In this document: in pieces, positions 19,416-28,561 of the stretch | How positions within the stretch are numbered: position 1 is the first letter of the stretch | How the letters are laid out: each line of letters starts with the position of its first letter | Source of the DNA: Chryseobacterium sp. Bi04 | GTDB lineage: Bacteria; Bacteroidota; Bacteroidia; Flavobacteriales; Weeksellaceae | Direction of reading: 5' to 3' | Assembly: GCF_918698085.1 (NCBI RefSeq) | Contig: NZ_CAKKLP010000009.1 | Span: 1-64,000, forward strand | DNA: 64,000 nt | Made by a program: the position numbers and the translations under genes | Notes under the pieces: generated by a model | Seen by the model: the letters and a program-made list of their open reading frames with translations, nothing else | The model's database searches: none | What the model was told of the DNA's origin: nothing

Positions 19416-20411
19416 ATGATAAAAATAGGCAATATAGAACTGCCGGAATTTCCACTTTTGCTGGCTCCGATGGAAGATGTAAGTGATCCTCCGTTCAGAC
19501 GTTTGTGTAAAATGCATGGTGCAGATTTAATGTATTCGGAATTTATTTCTTCTGAAGGCTTAATTCGTGATGCTATGAAGAGCCGTAAAAAGCTGGATAT
19601 CTTTGATTATGAAAGACCTGTCGGAATACAGATCTTTGGAGGAGATGAAGAAGCAATGGCTATGTCTGCAAGAATTGTAGAAACGGTAAATCCTGATTTA
19701 GTTGATATTAATTTCGGGTGCCCTGTAAAAAAAGTGGTGTGTAAAGGAGCAGGAGCAGGAGTTTTGAAAGATATTGACCTTATGGTTCGTCTTACAAAAG
19801 CAGTGGTAAGTTCTACTCATTTGCCGGTGACCGTTAAAACCCGTTTGGGTTGGGACAGTACATGTATCAATATTGATGAAGTGGCAGAGCGCCTACAGGA
19901 AACAGGAATCAAAGCGCTGACGATACATGCCAGAACCCGTGCCCAAATGTACAAGGGAGAGGCAGACTGGGAACATATTTCAAGAATAAAACAGAATCCA
20001 AATATTGAAATCCCTATTTTTGGAAATGGGGATATCGATTCTGCTGAAAAAGCATTGGAGTATAAACAAAAATATGCATGCGACGGAATTATGATTGGAC
20101 GCGCAGCTATAGGCTATCCCTGGATATTTAATGAGATTAAACATTTCTTTAAAACAGGTGAACATTTACCTGAACCAACCGTAGCAGACCGTTTGTTAGC
20201 AGTACGCCAGCATGCTGAATGGAGTGTAGAATGGAAAGGGGAAAAATTAGGATTAATTGAAATGCGTCAGCATTACAGTAACTATTTCCGCGGGGTTCCT
20301 CACTTTAAGGAATTCAGAAAAAAATTCCTGGAAGTTTTCACATTGGAAGAAATGAGCAGCCTTATTCTGGAAACTCAACAGTTTTACGAAGAATATCAGG
20401 CACAGGCATAA
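19416..20411 (+). CDS. dusB: tRNA-dihydrouridine synthase (DusB type)
   Basis: FMN-dependent reduction of uridines in the tRNA D-loop. The TIM barrel opens with LLAPMEDVSDPPFRRLC (about 14-30); the catalytic Cys lies in FGCPVKKVVCKGAGAG (about 100-115), MKTRLGW follows near 142, HARTRAQMYKG near 172 and GNGDI near 205, ending with the IMIGRAAIGYPWIF phosphate site. The C-terminal helical domain is present; 331 residues is normal. It is transcribed alone and converges on deoC with a shared terminator. Confidence 0.93.
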   Translation: MIKIGNIELPEFPLLLAPMEDVSDPPFRRLCKMHGADLMYSEFISSEGLIRDAMKSRKKLDIFDYERPVGIQIFGGDEEAMAMSARIVETVNPDLVDINFGCPVKKVVCKGAGAGVLKDIDLMVRLTKAVVSSTHLPVTVKTRLGWDSTCINIDEVAERLQETGIKALTIHARTRAQMYKGEADWEHISRIKQNPNIEIPIFGNGDIDSAEKALEYKQKYACDGIMIGRAAIGYPWIFNEIKHFFKTGEHLPEPTVADRLLAVRQHAEWSVEWKGEKLGLIEMRQHYSNYFRGVPHFKEFRKKFLEVFTLEEMSSLILETQQFYEEYQAQA

Positions 20412-20416
20412 TAAAC

Positions 20417-20447
20417 AAAACCATCAAAATGAATTTGATGGTTTTTT
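20417..20447. terminator. Bidirectional terminator between dusB and deoC
   Basis: AAAACCATCAAA and TTTGATGGTTTT make a perfect 12-bp stem with flanking A and T runs, between convergent stops. It can act on both strands. Confidence 0.85.
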
Positions 20448-20466
20448 ATTTATATTGATATCAATG

Positions 20467-21210
20467 TTAATATCCTTCTGATGATGACTGATTTTTAATT
20501 AATGCCAATGCTGAGGAAGTTCCAATTCTTTTCACTCCCATATTGATCATTTTTTCGGCATCTTCGGGAGTTCTTACTCCCCCTGCTGCTTTTACAGGAA
20601 GTTTTCCAGCATTATCCAGCATTATTTTCACACCTTCAAATGTTGCTCCGTTAGGTTTTCCACCAGTGGTTTCAAAAAAACCTGTTGAAGATTTCACAAA
20701 AATGTGCGGAAAATCTTTTTCTGCAAAATTTTCTTCAGCCCAGTTGGAAATCTTTTTGGTAAGATCAGCAATTTGTTCATCTGTTAAAGCTGCAATTTCG
20801 ATAATCCATTTTACAACCTTATGGTGTTCCAGCCCAAGCTGTGTACATTTTACAAATTCATCTTTTACCAAAGCTGCATTTCCTTCAAGGTATGCCTTGT
20901 AATTAATAACAAAATCCAACTCATCTGCTCCATCTTCAATTGCTGTTGAAGCTTCTGCAAGCTTTTCATCAATAGAGTATGTTCCTTCATGAAAACCTAT
21001 TACAGTTCCCACTGCAACATTTGAATCTCTTTCCTGAATATATTTTTTGATCTCTGCTACATAATCCGGACGGATCATTACAGCAAACAAACCATTATCA
21101 ATAGCTTCCTGAGCCAGTTCCTTATCTTTTTGAAGAGTTTCTCCGTGTGAAATTCCTGATTGCTCAGGCGTTTTCAAGTAAGTGGAATCCAAATATTGTC
21201 CTATGTTCAT
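20467..21210 (-). CDS. deoC: Deoxyribose-phosphate aldolase
   Basis: Splits 2-deoxyribose-5-phosphate into glyceraldehyde-3-phosphate and acetaldehyde in deoxynucleoside catabolism. The class I aldolase barrel has the Schiff-base Lys in HIFVKSSTGF (about 170) and the second Lys in PVKAAGGVRT (about 213); DELDFVINY near 98 supplies the Asp. 247 residues is typical. It lies 4 bp downstream of the Lrp-type regulator gene on the same strand, so the two are very probably co-transcribed. Confidence 0.93.
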   Translation of the reverse strand: MNIGQYLDSTYLKTPEQSGISHGETLQKDKELAQEAIDNGLFAVMIRPDYVAEIKKYIQERDSNVAVGTVIGFHEGTYSIDEKLAEASTAIEDGADELDFVINYKAYLEGNAALVKDEFVKCTQLGLEHHKVVKWIIEIAALTDEQIADLTKKISNWAEENFAEKDFPHIFVKSSTGFFETTGGKPNGATFEGVKIMLDNAGKLPVKAAGGVRTPEDAEKMINMGVKRIGTSSALALIKNQSSSEGY

Positions 21211-21214
21211 ATCG

Positions 21215-21685
21215 TTATACTTTCAATTGTCTGTAAATACCTTGTTCTAGAGATATAAAAGTTTCTGTTCTGGTTACTCCTTTTAGCTTCTGAAGCTTGC
21301 TAAGGATCTGCATCAAATGATCATTATCTTTACAAAGAACCTTCAGGAATATGGTGTAATTTCCTGTAGTATAATGGGCCTCCACTACTTCATTAATATC
21401 ATGCAAAGATTTTACCACGTCAGGATAATGACTTGGCTGATCCAAAAACACACCGATATACGAAATCACCTTATATCCAATTTTCTTAGGATTAAGGAAC
21501 GAGATCGAGTTTTCAATAACGCCTGCGTGTTCCAGTTTTTTAATTCTTTGATGTACTGCTGTTGTAGAAATTCCAACATTTTTTGAAATGTGTGCTAAAG
21601 AAGTTTTAGCATTGTCCATCAACATGTAGATGATTTCTTTGTCGATTGAATCTAAATGATAACTTGTGTTACTCGAATTTTTCAT
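21215..21685 (-). CDS. Lrp/AsnC-type transcriptional regulator
   Basis: 156 residues. An N-terminal winged HTH (SLAHISKNVGISTTAVHQRI, about 30-49) is followed by the RAM/AsnC ligand-binding domain (VISYIGVFLDQPSHYPDVVK ... HYTTGNYTIFLKVLC), the standard Lrp layout. Such regulators respond to amino acids or other small effectors. It lies directly upstream of deoC. Whether it controls deoC or itself cannot be told from the sequence; the effector is unknown. Confidence 0.88.
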   Translation of the reverse strand: MKNSSNTSYHLDSIDKEIIYMLMDNAKTSLAHISKNVGISTTAVHQRIKKLEHAGVIENSISFLNPKKIGYKVISYIGVFLDQPSHYPDVVKSLHDINEVVEAHYTTGNYTIFLKVLCKDNDHLMQILSKLQKLKGVTRTETFISLEQGIYRQLKV

Positions 21686-21712
21686 TTTCTACTTTTTTAT
21701 TATTTATGTTTT

Positions 21713-22648
21713 TTAAGATAAGCCATTAAATCTGACAAAAACCGGAAAGTGATCGCTGTATCCGCCTAAATACCGTGTACCGGCATAAGTTCGGAAAGGA
21801 CGTCCTTCAAAATTTCTGGTCCTGCTGCTTATTTTCTCAGAATTGAATACGCAAGCCTCCTGAAAGGCAAGAGTTTTATTATCAAGAAGTGATCTCGACA
21901 TAATGATCTGATCATACAGCAATCCAGATTTATAATGAAAAGTAGAATAATTTCTTGTGGAAAACAATTCCTGAAAAGGATTCATCAAAACCTTCTCATG
22001 ATTATTGTCATAGAGAATTTTTACTAAATTTTCATCATCCGGGTTTTCGTTAAAATCACCACACAATATAACATGTTCCTTATCATCATCTACAATTTTC
22101 AGGATCCGTTGCCGGATTTCGTTTAATATAAAAGCTCTTTTAGGTTTATTGATATCTTTTTCGCGCTTAGAGGGAAGATGGGCGATAAAGACATTAATAA
22201 TTTCCCCTTTATATTTAACCTTAGAAAAAAGTACGTCCCTGGTTGTGTCGTAACTTCCTGTGTTTTTATTTGATATTTCAAAAAAGAAAGTAATGGTTTC
22301 AGAATCTACAACCTCTACTTTATTTTTATCATATAGCATTGCTACATCTACTTTTCTTTCATCCATAGAATTGTAATGTACAATTCCATATTCTGAATGA
22401 AAAGGATCCATCTCTATAAGTTCTTCCAAAACTTTCCTTCCGGAAACTTCAGATAAACCTATTATAAATGGCAATACACCATTCTCCTCCTTCATCAGTT
22501 GGAATACATGAGAGATTTTAAAAAGTTTATTTTTATATCTCTTTTCATCCCAGCTTCTTAAACCTGATTTTGTAGGGTCCAGTTTATGAACAGGTTTTGG
22601 ATCAGGTAAAAATAAATTTTCAACATTATAAAAAGAGAATAGCTCCAT
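21713..22648 (-). CDS. Endonuclease/exonuclease/phosphatase-family hydrolase
   Basis: About 311 residues from the ATG at 22648 (a GTG two codons upstream is also open). The EEP fold is clear: NVENLF at the start, GLSEVSG (metal-binding Glu) near 65, FIAHLPSKR near 155, LCGDFNENPDD (the GDFN motif) near 200, and the C-terminal GYSDHFPVFV with the catalytic His. No signal peptide is present, so it is probably a cytosolic nuclease or phosphoesterase. The substrate cannot be read. It follows the regulator gene by 27 bp on the same strand but is transcribed towards it. Confidence 0.82.
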   Translation of the reverse strand: MELFSFYNVENLFLPDPKPVHKLDPTKSGLRSWDEKRYKNKLFKISHVFQLMKEENGVLPFIIGLSEVSGRKVLEELIEMDPFHSEYGIVHYNSMDERKVDVAMLYDKNKVEVVDSETITFFFEISNKNTGSYDTTRDVLFSKVKYKGEIINVFIAHLPSKREKDINKPKRAFILNEIRQRILKIVDDDKEHVILCGDFNENPDDENLVKILYDNNHEKVLMNPFQELFSTRNYSTFHYKSGLLYDQIIMSRSLLDNKTLAFQEACVFNSEKISSRTRNFEGRPFRTYAGTRYLGGYSDHFPVFVRFNGLS

Positions 22649-22654
22649 CAGCAC

Positions 22655-23003
22655 AAATTTCTATCTTTAGTTAGTATGCTCTTTTTCAATTATAAATTTA
22701 CTATTTATTTTAAATTTCTTTAATTAATATTTGTTAATCTCAAAATTAATTTTTCAGTAAGAAACGGTCAAATATAATAAAAATCACTAACAAAACAATA
22801 CTTAGTGAATTAATTTTTCAATCATTTTGTGATATTACCTCAATATCGAAAATTGAGACAATAAGCAAAATTTAAAATAAATAAAATAAAATATTACCTT
22901 AAATAAAAAACTACTAATATTTTTCTTTATAAAATATCATATAACAAATATTATTCCATTTGCAAATATGACAAATAGGTTTGATAAAAAACCATATTAT
23001 TTT
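22655..23003. other. AT-rich intergenic region
   Basis: 349 bp upstream of the phosphodiesterase gene and downstream of trmD on the same strand. It is extremely AT-rich, with only a weak stem near 22837-22860. No small gene, no clear promoter pair and no repeat shared with the rest of the window was found. Confidence 0.4.
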
Positions 23004-23675
23004 TTAAAGTAAATCGGGACGTTTTTCTTTGGTAATTCTTACGGCTTCGTCATGCCGCCATTCTTCAATTTTTGCAAAATTCCCGCTCAGTAAAATTTTA
23101 GGAACTTCCAGGCCTTTATAACTTTCGGGTCTGGTATAAATAGGTGGTGAAAGCAGATCATCCTGAAAACTATCTGTAAGAGCACTCTGTTCATCATTTA
23201 AAACACCCGGCAGCAATCGGATCACCGAATCTGCAAGAACACATGCTGCCAGTTCACCTCCGGTAAGCACGTAATCCCCTATTGAAATTTCTTTTGTAAT
23301 ATGAAGATCTCTTAGTCGCTGATCAATTCCTTTGTAATGTCCACATAGGAAGATCAGATTATTCTTTATTGAAAGTGTATTGGCAATTTTTTGATTTAAA
23401 GTGACTCCGTCCGGCGTCAGATAAATAACCTCATCATATTCTCTCTGAGATTTAAGCTCCGAAATACATTTATCCAGGGGCTCTATCATCATAACCATTC
23501 CTGCTCCGCCTCCATAGGGTTCATCATCAATCTGCCTGTGCTTATTGACTGCCCAGTCTCTCAAATGATGAAAATGTACTTCTGCCAATCCTTTATCCAT
23601 TGCTCTCTTCAAAATAGAAGTTTGAAACGGACTTTCCATTAATTCCGGTAGTACGCTTATTATATCAATTCTCAT
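23004..23675 (-). CDS. trmD: tRNA (guanine37-N1)-methyltransferase
   Basis: Methylates G37 next to the anticodon to prevent frameshifting, using S-adenosylmethionine bound in a trefoil knot. The N-terminus [20 protein letters not shown], the [17 protein letters not shown] loop, [11 protein letters not shown] and the knot signature [14 protein letters not shown] are all present; 223 residues is normal. Its ATG overlaps the stop of the NDH-2 gene by 4 bp (ATGA), so the two are translationally coupled. In many bacteria trmD sits with rpsP-rimM-rplS; here it does not. Confidence 0.95.
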   Translation of the reverse strand: MRIDIISVLPELMESPFQTSILKRAMDKGLAEVHFHHLRDWAVNKHRQIDDEPYGGGAGMVMMIEPLDKCISELKSQREYDEVIYLTPDGVTLNQKIANTLSIKNNLIFLCGHYKGIDQRLRDLHITKEISIGDYVLTGGELAACVLADSVIRLLPGVLNDEQSALTDSFQDDLLSPPIYTRPESYKGLEVPKILLSGNFAKIEEWRHDEAVRITKEKRPDLL

Positions 23676-24934
23676 TGTAATGTTCCGTTTTTCTTTGTAG
23701 GTATAATAATTAATCTTAAAGATGAATCTTTATTGAAATAGCTCCACATCCAGTTGAAAAATATGGCCAGCTTATTTCGAACGCTCAAAATTAACATTAA
23801 ATGCAGAAACATCCAGAAATACCACGCAAAAAATCCCTGAAATTTTATAAACGGCAGATCAACAACAGCCCTATGTTTACCAATAGTAGCTAAAGAACCC
23901 TGGTCATTATATTCATATTCTTTCCATTCGGAAGGATTTTTCTTTAAGAAATTTTTTCCTAAATTTTTCGCCTGATTAATGGCCACATTAGCAACCTGTG
24001 GATGCCCTTGCGGGTATTTCGGAGTTTCCATATAGGCAATATCTCCGATGGCATAAATATTATCGTAGCCTTTTATTTTATTATGCCGATCTACTATATA
24101 TCGGTTCCTTATTAATTTTTCTTCCGGAAAGCCGTCTATTACATTTCCTGTAACTCCCGCTGCCCAAATAACGTTATTGGAAGGAATTTGCTTGCCGCTT
24201 TTCAGATGTACCTTATCTCCATCATATTCTGTAACCACTTCCCCACTCATAAAAGTTACCCCAAGGTCTTTGAGGTATTTTTCAGATTGATCCTGTGCTT
24301 CATTACTCATCACGGCAAGAGGCTTTTCTGTAGAACTTACCAGAATAATTTTCAGCTGATCAAAATTCATGTAAGGATAATCTCTGGGTAGAATTTCTTT
24401 TTTCATTTCTGCAAAAGCACCTGCCAGCTCTACTCCGGTAGGTCCGCTTCCTACAATTACAATATTCCAGTTTCCGTCATCACTTCTGCTTTTTTCCAGG
24501 ATCAGTTTTTCAAAGGTTGTTAAAATATGATTTCTGATCCCGATGGCTTCCTGAGTATTTTTCATCCCAAAAGCTTTGCTTTCAAGATCTTTATTTCCAA
24601 AAAAGTTAGTTTTGCAGCCTGTAGCTATAATCAGCTTATCGTAAGTAAATTCAGCTTCGTCGGTAACAACTTTGTTGTGGGCAGGATCAATTTCTTTCAC
24701 CTCCGTCATACGAAACTGGGTATTTCTGGATTGCTGAAAAATCTTCCTGAAAGGAAAGGAAATATTGGAAGGTTCTATCCTTCCTGAAGCTACCTGATAA
24801 AAAAGCGGCTGAAACATGTGATGATTCACCCTATCCAGTACAATAACTTTTTTATTTTTATTATTTAATGTTTTTGCAAGCTGTAGCCCCGCAAATCCTC
24901 CTCCTATAATGATGATTTTTTCGCGTGTTTCCAT
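23672..24934 (-). CDS. ndh: Type II NADH dehydrogenase (NDH-2)
   Basis: About 420 residues from the ATG at 24934. The FAD-binding [11 protein letters not shown] lies at the N-terminus and the NAD-binding [15 protein letters not shown] near 170; [10 protein letters not shown] near 296 is the second FAD motif. The C-terminal hydrophobic part (about 365-390) would hold the protein at the membrane, as in NDH-2 enzymes that pass electrons from NADH to menaquinone without pumping protons. It is coupled to trmD by a 4-bp overlap. Other FAD-dependent oxidoreductases of this fold cannot be fully excluded. Confidence 0.85.
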   Translation of the reverse strand: METREKIIIIGGGFAGLQLAKTLNNKNKKVIVLDRVNHHMFQPLFYQVASGRIEPSNISFPFRKIFQQSRNTQFRMTEVKEIDPAHNKVVTDEAEFTYDKLIIATGCKTNFFGNKDLESKAFGMKNTQEAIGIRNHILTTFEKLILEKSRSDDGNWNIVIVGSGPTGVELAGAFAEMKKEILPRDYPYMNFDQLKIILVSSTEKPLAVMSNEAQDQSEKYLKDLGVTFMSGEVVTEYDGDKVHLKSGKQIPSNNVIWAAGVTGNVIDGFPEEKLIRNRYIVDRHNKIKGYDNIYAIGDIAYMETPKYPQGHPQVANVAINQAKNLGKNFLKKNPSEWKEYEYNDQGSLATIGKHRAVVDLPFIKFQGFFAWYFWMFLHLMLILSVRNKLAIFFNWMWSYFNKDSSLRLIIIPTKKNGTLQ

Positions 24935-24982
24935 AATAAACAAATTTACTGATTTTATTTAGCATTTAGTAGTGAAAAAAGT

Positions 24983-24990
24983 TAGTTTTG
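24983..24990 (+). promoter_or_regulatory. Promoter -7 box before the GH25 gene
   Basis: TAGTTTTG, matching TAnnTTTG, lies 9 bp before the ATG at 25000, within the short divergent gap to the NDH-2 gene. No TTG is seen at the -33 position. Confidence 0.45.
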
Positions 24991-24999
24991 CAAAACTTT

Positions 25000-25863
25000 A
25001 TGACACCGAAAAAGTACACCAAAAAAACTGCCAAACAGCTCCATATCAATAGACGGAAGAACTATTTTTTCCGCAGGAAGGTAATATTGGTACTATTACT
25101 TATTGCATTGATAGGAACCGGTTTTTATCTGAAACAATCTGTCAGTTATTATTATGCTCTGTACTTTAATAAATTTAGTCACAAAAAACTTCACAACAGC
25201 GAGAGAGAGGCATTAAGGATTCAAAAAATCCTTACGGATAACCTTGATAAAACTTATGGCTTTGATATTTCCCATTATCAAAACAGAGAAGATATTAAAT
25301 GGGACAGCCTCAGTATTGGAAATAAAATCATCCCATTAGAATTTGTCATTATGCGGGCAACTATGGGCAACCGAAATGCCGACAAGCATTTTGAGGAATT
25401 TTGGGGAAAAGCTCAAAAACACAACCTTATCCGTGGTGCTTACCATTTTTACAGAGCTGACGAAGATCCCATTATCCAGGCAAATAATTTTCTTGCTAAT
25501 GTAAAGTTAGAAAGTGGAGACCTCCCTCCTATTTTAGATATTGAAAAAATTCCAAAACGTAAAACAAACAAAAAGCTGATAGAAGATCTTAAAATATGGT
25601 GCAAGATAATTGAAGATACCTATGGTGAAAAACCTATCATCTATACCTACTACCATTATTATAAAGACTTTTTAAAAGGTGAGTTTGACGGTTATCCACT
25701 TTGGTTAGCCAACTACAATGATGTTCCGTGCCCTTCACCTGATGACCGGTGGGACTTTTGGCAGTTTACCGAAAACGGCATTGTTCACGGCATCAATACC
25801 AAAGTGGATCTTAATGTTTATCGTGGAAATTCCTGGTCTTTAAAAAGGTTGACTATAGATTAA
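25000..25863 (+). CDS. GH25 family lysozyme, membrane-anchored
   Basis: About 287 residues from the ATG at 25000; a TTG four codons earlier is less likely. A basic N-terminus is followed by one membrane helix (about 27-45), then a GH25 muramidase domain: GFDISHYQ near 88, FVIMRAT near 115, RGAYHFYR near 146, and the catalytic pair in PILDIEK near 178. The C-terminus WDFWQFTENGIVHGI closes the barrel. It cuts the beta-1,4 bond between MurNAc and GlcNAc, presumably in the cell's own periplasm. It is transcribed away from ndh. Confidence 0.88.
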   Translation: MTPKKYTKKTAKQLHINRRKNYFFRRKVILVLLLIALIGTGFYLKQSVSYYYALYFNKFSHKKLHNSEREALRIQKILTDNLDKTYGFDISHYQNREDIKWDSLSIGNKIIPLEFVIMRATMGNRNADKHFEEFWGKAQKHNLIRGAYHFYRADEDPIIQANNFLANVKLESGDLPPILDIEKIPKRKTNKKLIEDLKIWCKIIEDTYGEKPIIYTYYHYYKDFLKGEFDGYPLWLANYNDVPCPSPDDRWDFWQFTENGIVHGINTKVDLNVYRGNSWSLKRLTID

Positions 25864-25876
25864 GTTGTTTGCCACT

Positions 25877-26389
25877 TTACAGCATATTCATAATCTCGTT
25901 CCAGGATCCTACTCTTTTATAGCTTTCATTTTCAACCAGCTCATTGTGAGGCTGTGTAAAGATTAACCTTTCTCCATGGAAATGATCAAGGTTCTTGGGA
26001 TAATCATCAATCATCACATCTCCCGAAACGACTCTTTTACTTCCACAAAGAACAATCTGTTCCCAGGTAATAAATGGAAAATGCTCTGCGAGCCAGTCGT
26101 ATTTCTCTCTTAAACTGTTAGGAAATTCCATTCCGGCTGAAACAATATACAGTTCATACTTGTTGTTTAAATATTCCATGGCTTCACGACTGCCCTCCAT
26201 AACAGGTAAAGTTCTGAAAAAACCTACTTCATTAACGTGTTTCTTTCCGTTGGGGAATGCGTCTATTTCAGGTTTACCCGTCAAATCACTGATCTCTATT
26301 TCCGTTCCTGAGTCTCTTTTTTCAAATTGTATCAGCTGATGATATACATCTGCCATTACCCCATCCATGTCGACAATTACTTTTTTCAT
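25877..26389 (-). CDS. 5'(3')-deoxyribonucleotidase-like HAD phosphatase
   Basis: 170 residues. The HAD motif I is VDMDGVMAD (about 6-14), with the nucleophile and acid/base Asp two apart. Motif II lies near LYIVSAGM (about 84) and motif III/IV near DVMIDDYPKNL (about 137), in line with the NT5C (cytosolic deoxynucleotidase) family, which removes the 5' phosphate from dUMP/dTMP. The length fits. It converges with the GH25 gene (13 bp apart). Substrate assignment is by family only. Confidence 0.82.
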   Translation of the reverse strand: MKKVIVDMDGVMADVYHQLIQFEKRDSGTEIEISDLTGKPEIDAFPNGKKHVNEVGFFRTLPVMEGSREAMEYLNNKYELYIVSAGMEFPNSLREKYDWLAEHFPFITWEQIVLCGSKRVVSGDVMIDDYPKNLDHFHGERLIFTQPHNELVENESYKRVGSWNEIMNML

Positions 26390-26536
26390 TATTTCAAATC
26401 AGATTTTGTGTTATTAAAATTATTCTTCTCAAAATTACTGAATAGTTTTTTCAGGTAATGAACACAGTCTATTAAAAAATTATAAATATTCATTTTTATA
26501 AAAGAAGTTCCGGAAAGTTTTATGGTTACATTTTCG

Positions 26537-26544
26537 TATTTTTG
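26537..26544 (+). promoter_or_regulatory. Promoter -7 box before the ABC-F gene
   Basis: TATTTTTG matches TAnnTTTG and lies about 40 bp before the ABC-F start, giving a short leader. The -33 site is not clear. Confidence 0.4.
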
Positions 26545-26583
26545 CGGTTCAATTCAAAATCAAAATCAAACCATTAATTTCCA

Positions 26584-28479
26584 ATGAATTACGTTTCTGC
26601 TGAAAATCTTACCAAATCTTATGGTATCAAAGTTTTGTTCGAAAACATTTCTTTTCATATCAATGAAGGAGACAAAATTGCTATTGTTGCCAAAAACGGC
26701 AGTGGAAAATCTACCCTTCTGAAAATATTAATGGGTAAAGAAATTGCAGACAGCGGTACTGCGATCATCAGTAAAGATATCCAGGTTGTTCTTTTTGACC
26801 AGGAGATCCATTATGATCCTAATTTAAATATTGAGGAATTTATGATGACTCTGGATTCAGCTCCTATCCTTGCGTTGAAAAATTATCATAAATCCCTTCA
26901 TTCAACCGATAATGAATTCATTGAAAAAGCTTTGGCTGATATGGAGGCACATAAAGCATGGGATCTTGAAAATGAAATGAAACAAATTCTTTCCCAGCTT
27001 AAGATTACTGATCTGGATGCGAAAATGAGTACTCTTTCCGGAGGGCAGATAAAACGTGTTGCACTGGCAAAGCTATTAACAGAAACCAGAGCTGAGCACA
27101 GACATACATTACTGATCATGGATGAGCCTACCAACCATCTGGATGTAGACATGGTAGAATGGCTTGAAAACTATCTGAATAAAGCTAAAATAACTTTACT
27201 GCTTGTAACCCACGACAGGTATTTTCTGGACAGTGTCTGTGATATTATCTGGGAAATAGAGGATCAGAATCTTTATCTTCATAACGGTTCCTACGCTACT
27301 TATCTTGAAAACAAGATGATCCGTGAAGAGAATCTCAGTGCAACTATTGATAAAGCCAACAACCTGTATAGAAAAGAGCTTGAATGGATGCGAAGACAGC
27401 CTAAAGCAAGAACAACGAAATCTAAAAGCAGAATTGATTCATTCTATGAAACGGAAAAGGTAGCTAAAACCGATACCAGAAAACAAGGGCTGGAACTTGA
27501 TTTCGAAATGAAACGCCTCGGAAATAAAGTTCTGGAACTGAAAAATATTGATAAAAGTTTTGGAGATAAAGTTTTATTAAAAAATTTCAGCTATCAGTTT
27601 CAGCGTGGTGAAAAAATTGGAATCATTGGAAAAAACGGAGCGGGCAAATCTACCTTATTAAATATTATCCAGGGTTATGAAAAGGCTGATAAAGGGGAAA
27701 TTGAAACGGGAGAAACTATTTCTTTCGGTTATTTTGCCCAGAAAGGTCTTACCTATAAAGAAGATGAGCGTGTTATTGATTTTATTAAAGAAATTGCAGA
27801 ATTTTATCCTTTAGCCAACGGAAGGAGTCTTTCGGCTTCGCAGTTCTTAAGATTGTTTTTATTTGATGATCAGGCTCAGTACTCTCCTATTTCAAAACTT
27901 TCAGGAGGTGAAAAAAGAAGACTTCACCTGATGTATATTCTTTATCAAAATCCTAACTTTTTGATTTTTGATGAACCTACGAATGATCTTGACCTTCCTA
28001 CGTTAACCGTTCTGGAAAACTTCCTGCAACAGTTCCAGGGATCTTTAATTATCGTTTCCCACGACAGATATTTTATGGACAGGATTATAGATCATGTGTT
28101 GGCTTTCGAAGGAGATGGAAAAATAAAAGATTTTGTAGGGAATTTTTCAGAATACCGTGAAGCTAAAAGCCGTGAGGATGCTTTAGAAAAAAATACAGCT
28201 GTAAAGGCAGAACCTGTAAAAGAAAATACTCCTCTACCGGAAACCTCACCATCTTCCAATGCTAAAAAAAGAAAGCTCACCTTTAAGGAACAAAGGGAAT
28301 TGGAAACTATTGAAAAGGAAATGCCAGAGCTGGAAGAACAGCGTGCAAAAATATTAGATCAGCTTAATAATGAGACAGATTATGAAAAAGTGGTCAAACT
28401 TTCTGCAGAATTGGAAGCCATTTCTGAAAAACTGGAAAACCACGAAATGAAATGGCTGGAACTTCAGGAAGCTTTATAA
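26584..28479 (+). CDS. ABC-F family ATPase (Uup-like)
   Basis: 631 residues with two ABC cassettes and no membrane segment. Walker A sites are KNGSGKST (about 39) and GKNGAGKST (about 350); signature motifs LSGGQ and LSGGE and Walker B LLIMDEPTNHLD and FLIFDEPTNDLD follow. An inter-domain linker (about 240-300) and a C-terminal charged coiled coil (about 560-631, KRKLTFKEQRELE...) match Uup, which acts on ribosomes or branched DNA. Transposition-, ribosome- or antibiotic-related roles cannot be separated by sequence. It is monocistronic, with a large hairpin after the stop. Confidence 0.85.
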   Translation: MNYVSAENLTKSYGIKVLFENISFHINEGDKIAIVAKNGSGKSTLLKILMGKEIADSGTAIISKDIQVVLFDQEIHYDPNLNIEEFMMTLDSAPILALKNYHKSLHSTDNEFIEKALADMEAHKAWDLENEMKQILSQLKITDLDAKMSTLSGGQIKRVALAKLLTETRAEHRHTLLIMDEPTNHLDVDMVEWLENYLNKAKITLLLVTHDRYFLDSVCDIIWEIEDQNLYLHNGSYATYLENKMIREENLSATIDKANNLYRKELEWMRRQPKARTTKSKSRIDSFYETEKVAKTDTRKQGLELDFEMKRLGNKVLELKNIDKSFGDKVLLKNFSYQFQRGEKIGIIGKNGAGKSTLLNIIQGYEKADKGEIETGETISFGYFAQKGLTYKEDERVIDFIKEIAEFYPLANGRSLSASQFLRLFLFDDQAQYSPISKLSGGEKRRLHLMYILYQNPNFLIFDEPTNDLDLPTLTVLENFLQQFQGSLIIVSHDRYFMDRIIDHVLAFEGDGKIKDFVGNFSEYREAKSREDALEKNTAVKAEPVKENTPLPETSPSSNAKKRKLTFKEQRELETIEKEMPELEEQRAKILDQLNNETDYEKVVKLSAELEAISEKLENHEMKWLELQEAL

Positions 28480-28504
28480 ATAAATGAAAGATAAGTTATG
28501 AATT

Positions 28505-28558
28505 ATGAGTTATGAATTATGAGCTGAAGCAAATCATAGCTCATAATTCATAATTCAT
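28505..28558. terminator. Long AT-rich inverted repeat between convergent genes
   Basis: Two 21-bp arms (28505-28525 and 28538-28558) are complementary except for one base, with a 12-nt loop. Each arm is itself made of repeated ATGAATT/ATGAGTT units, and T residues follow the right arm. It lies between convergent stops, so a bidirectional terminator is the simplest function. The repeated heptamer also looks like a repetitive extragenic motif. Confidence 0.6.
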
Positions 28559-28561
28559 TTT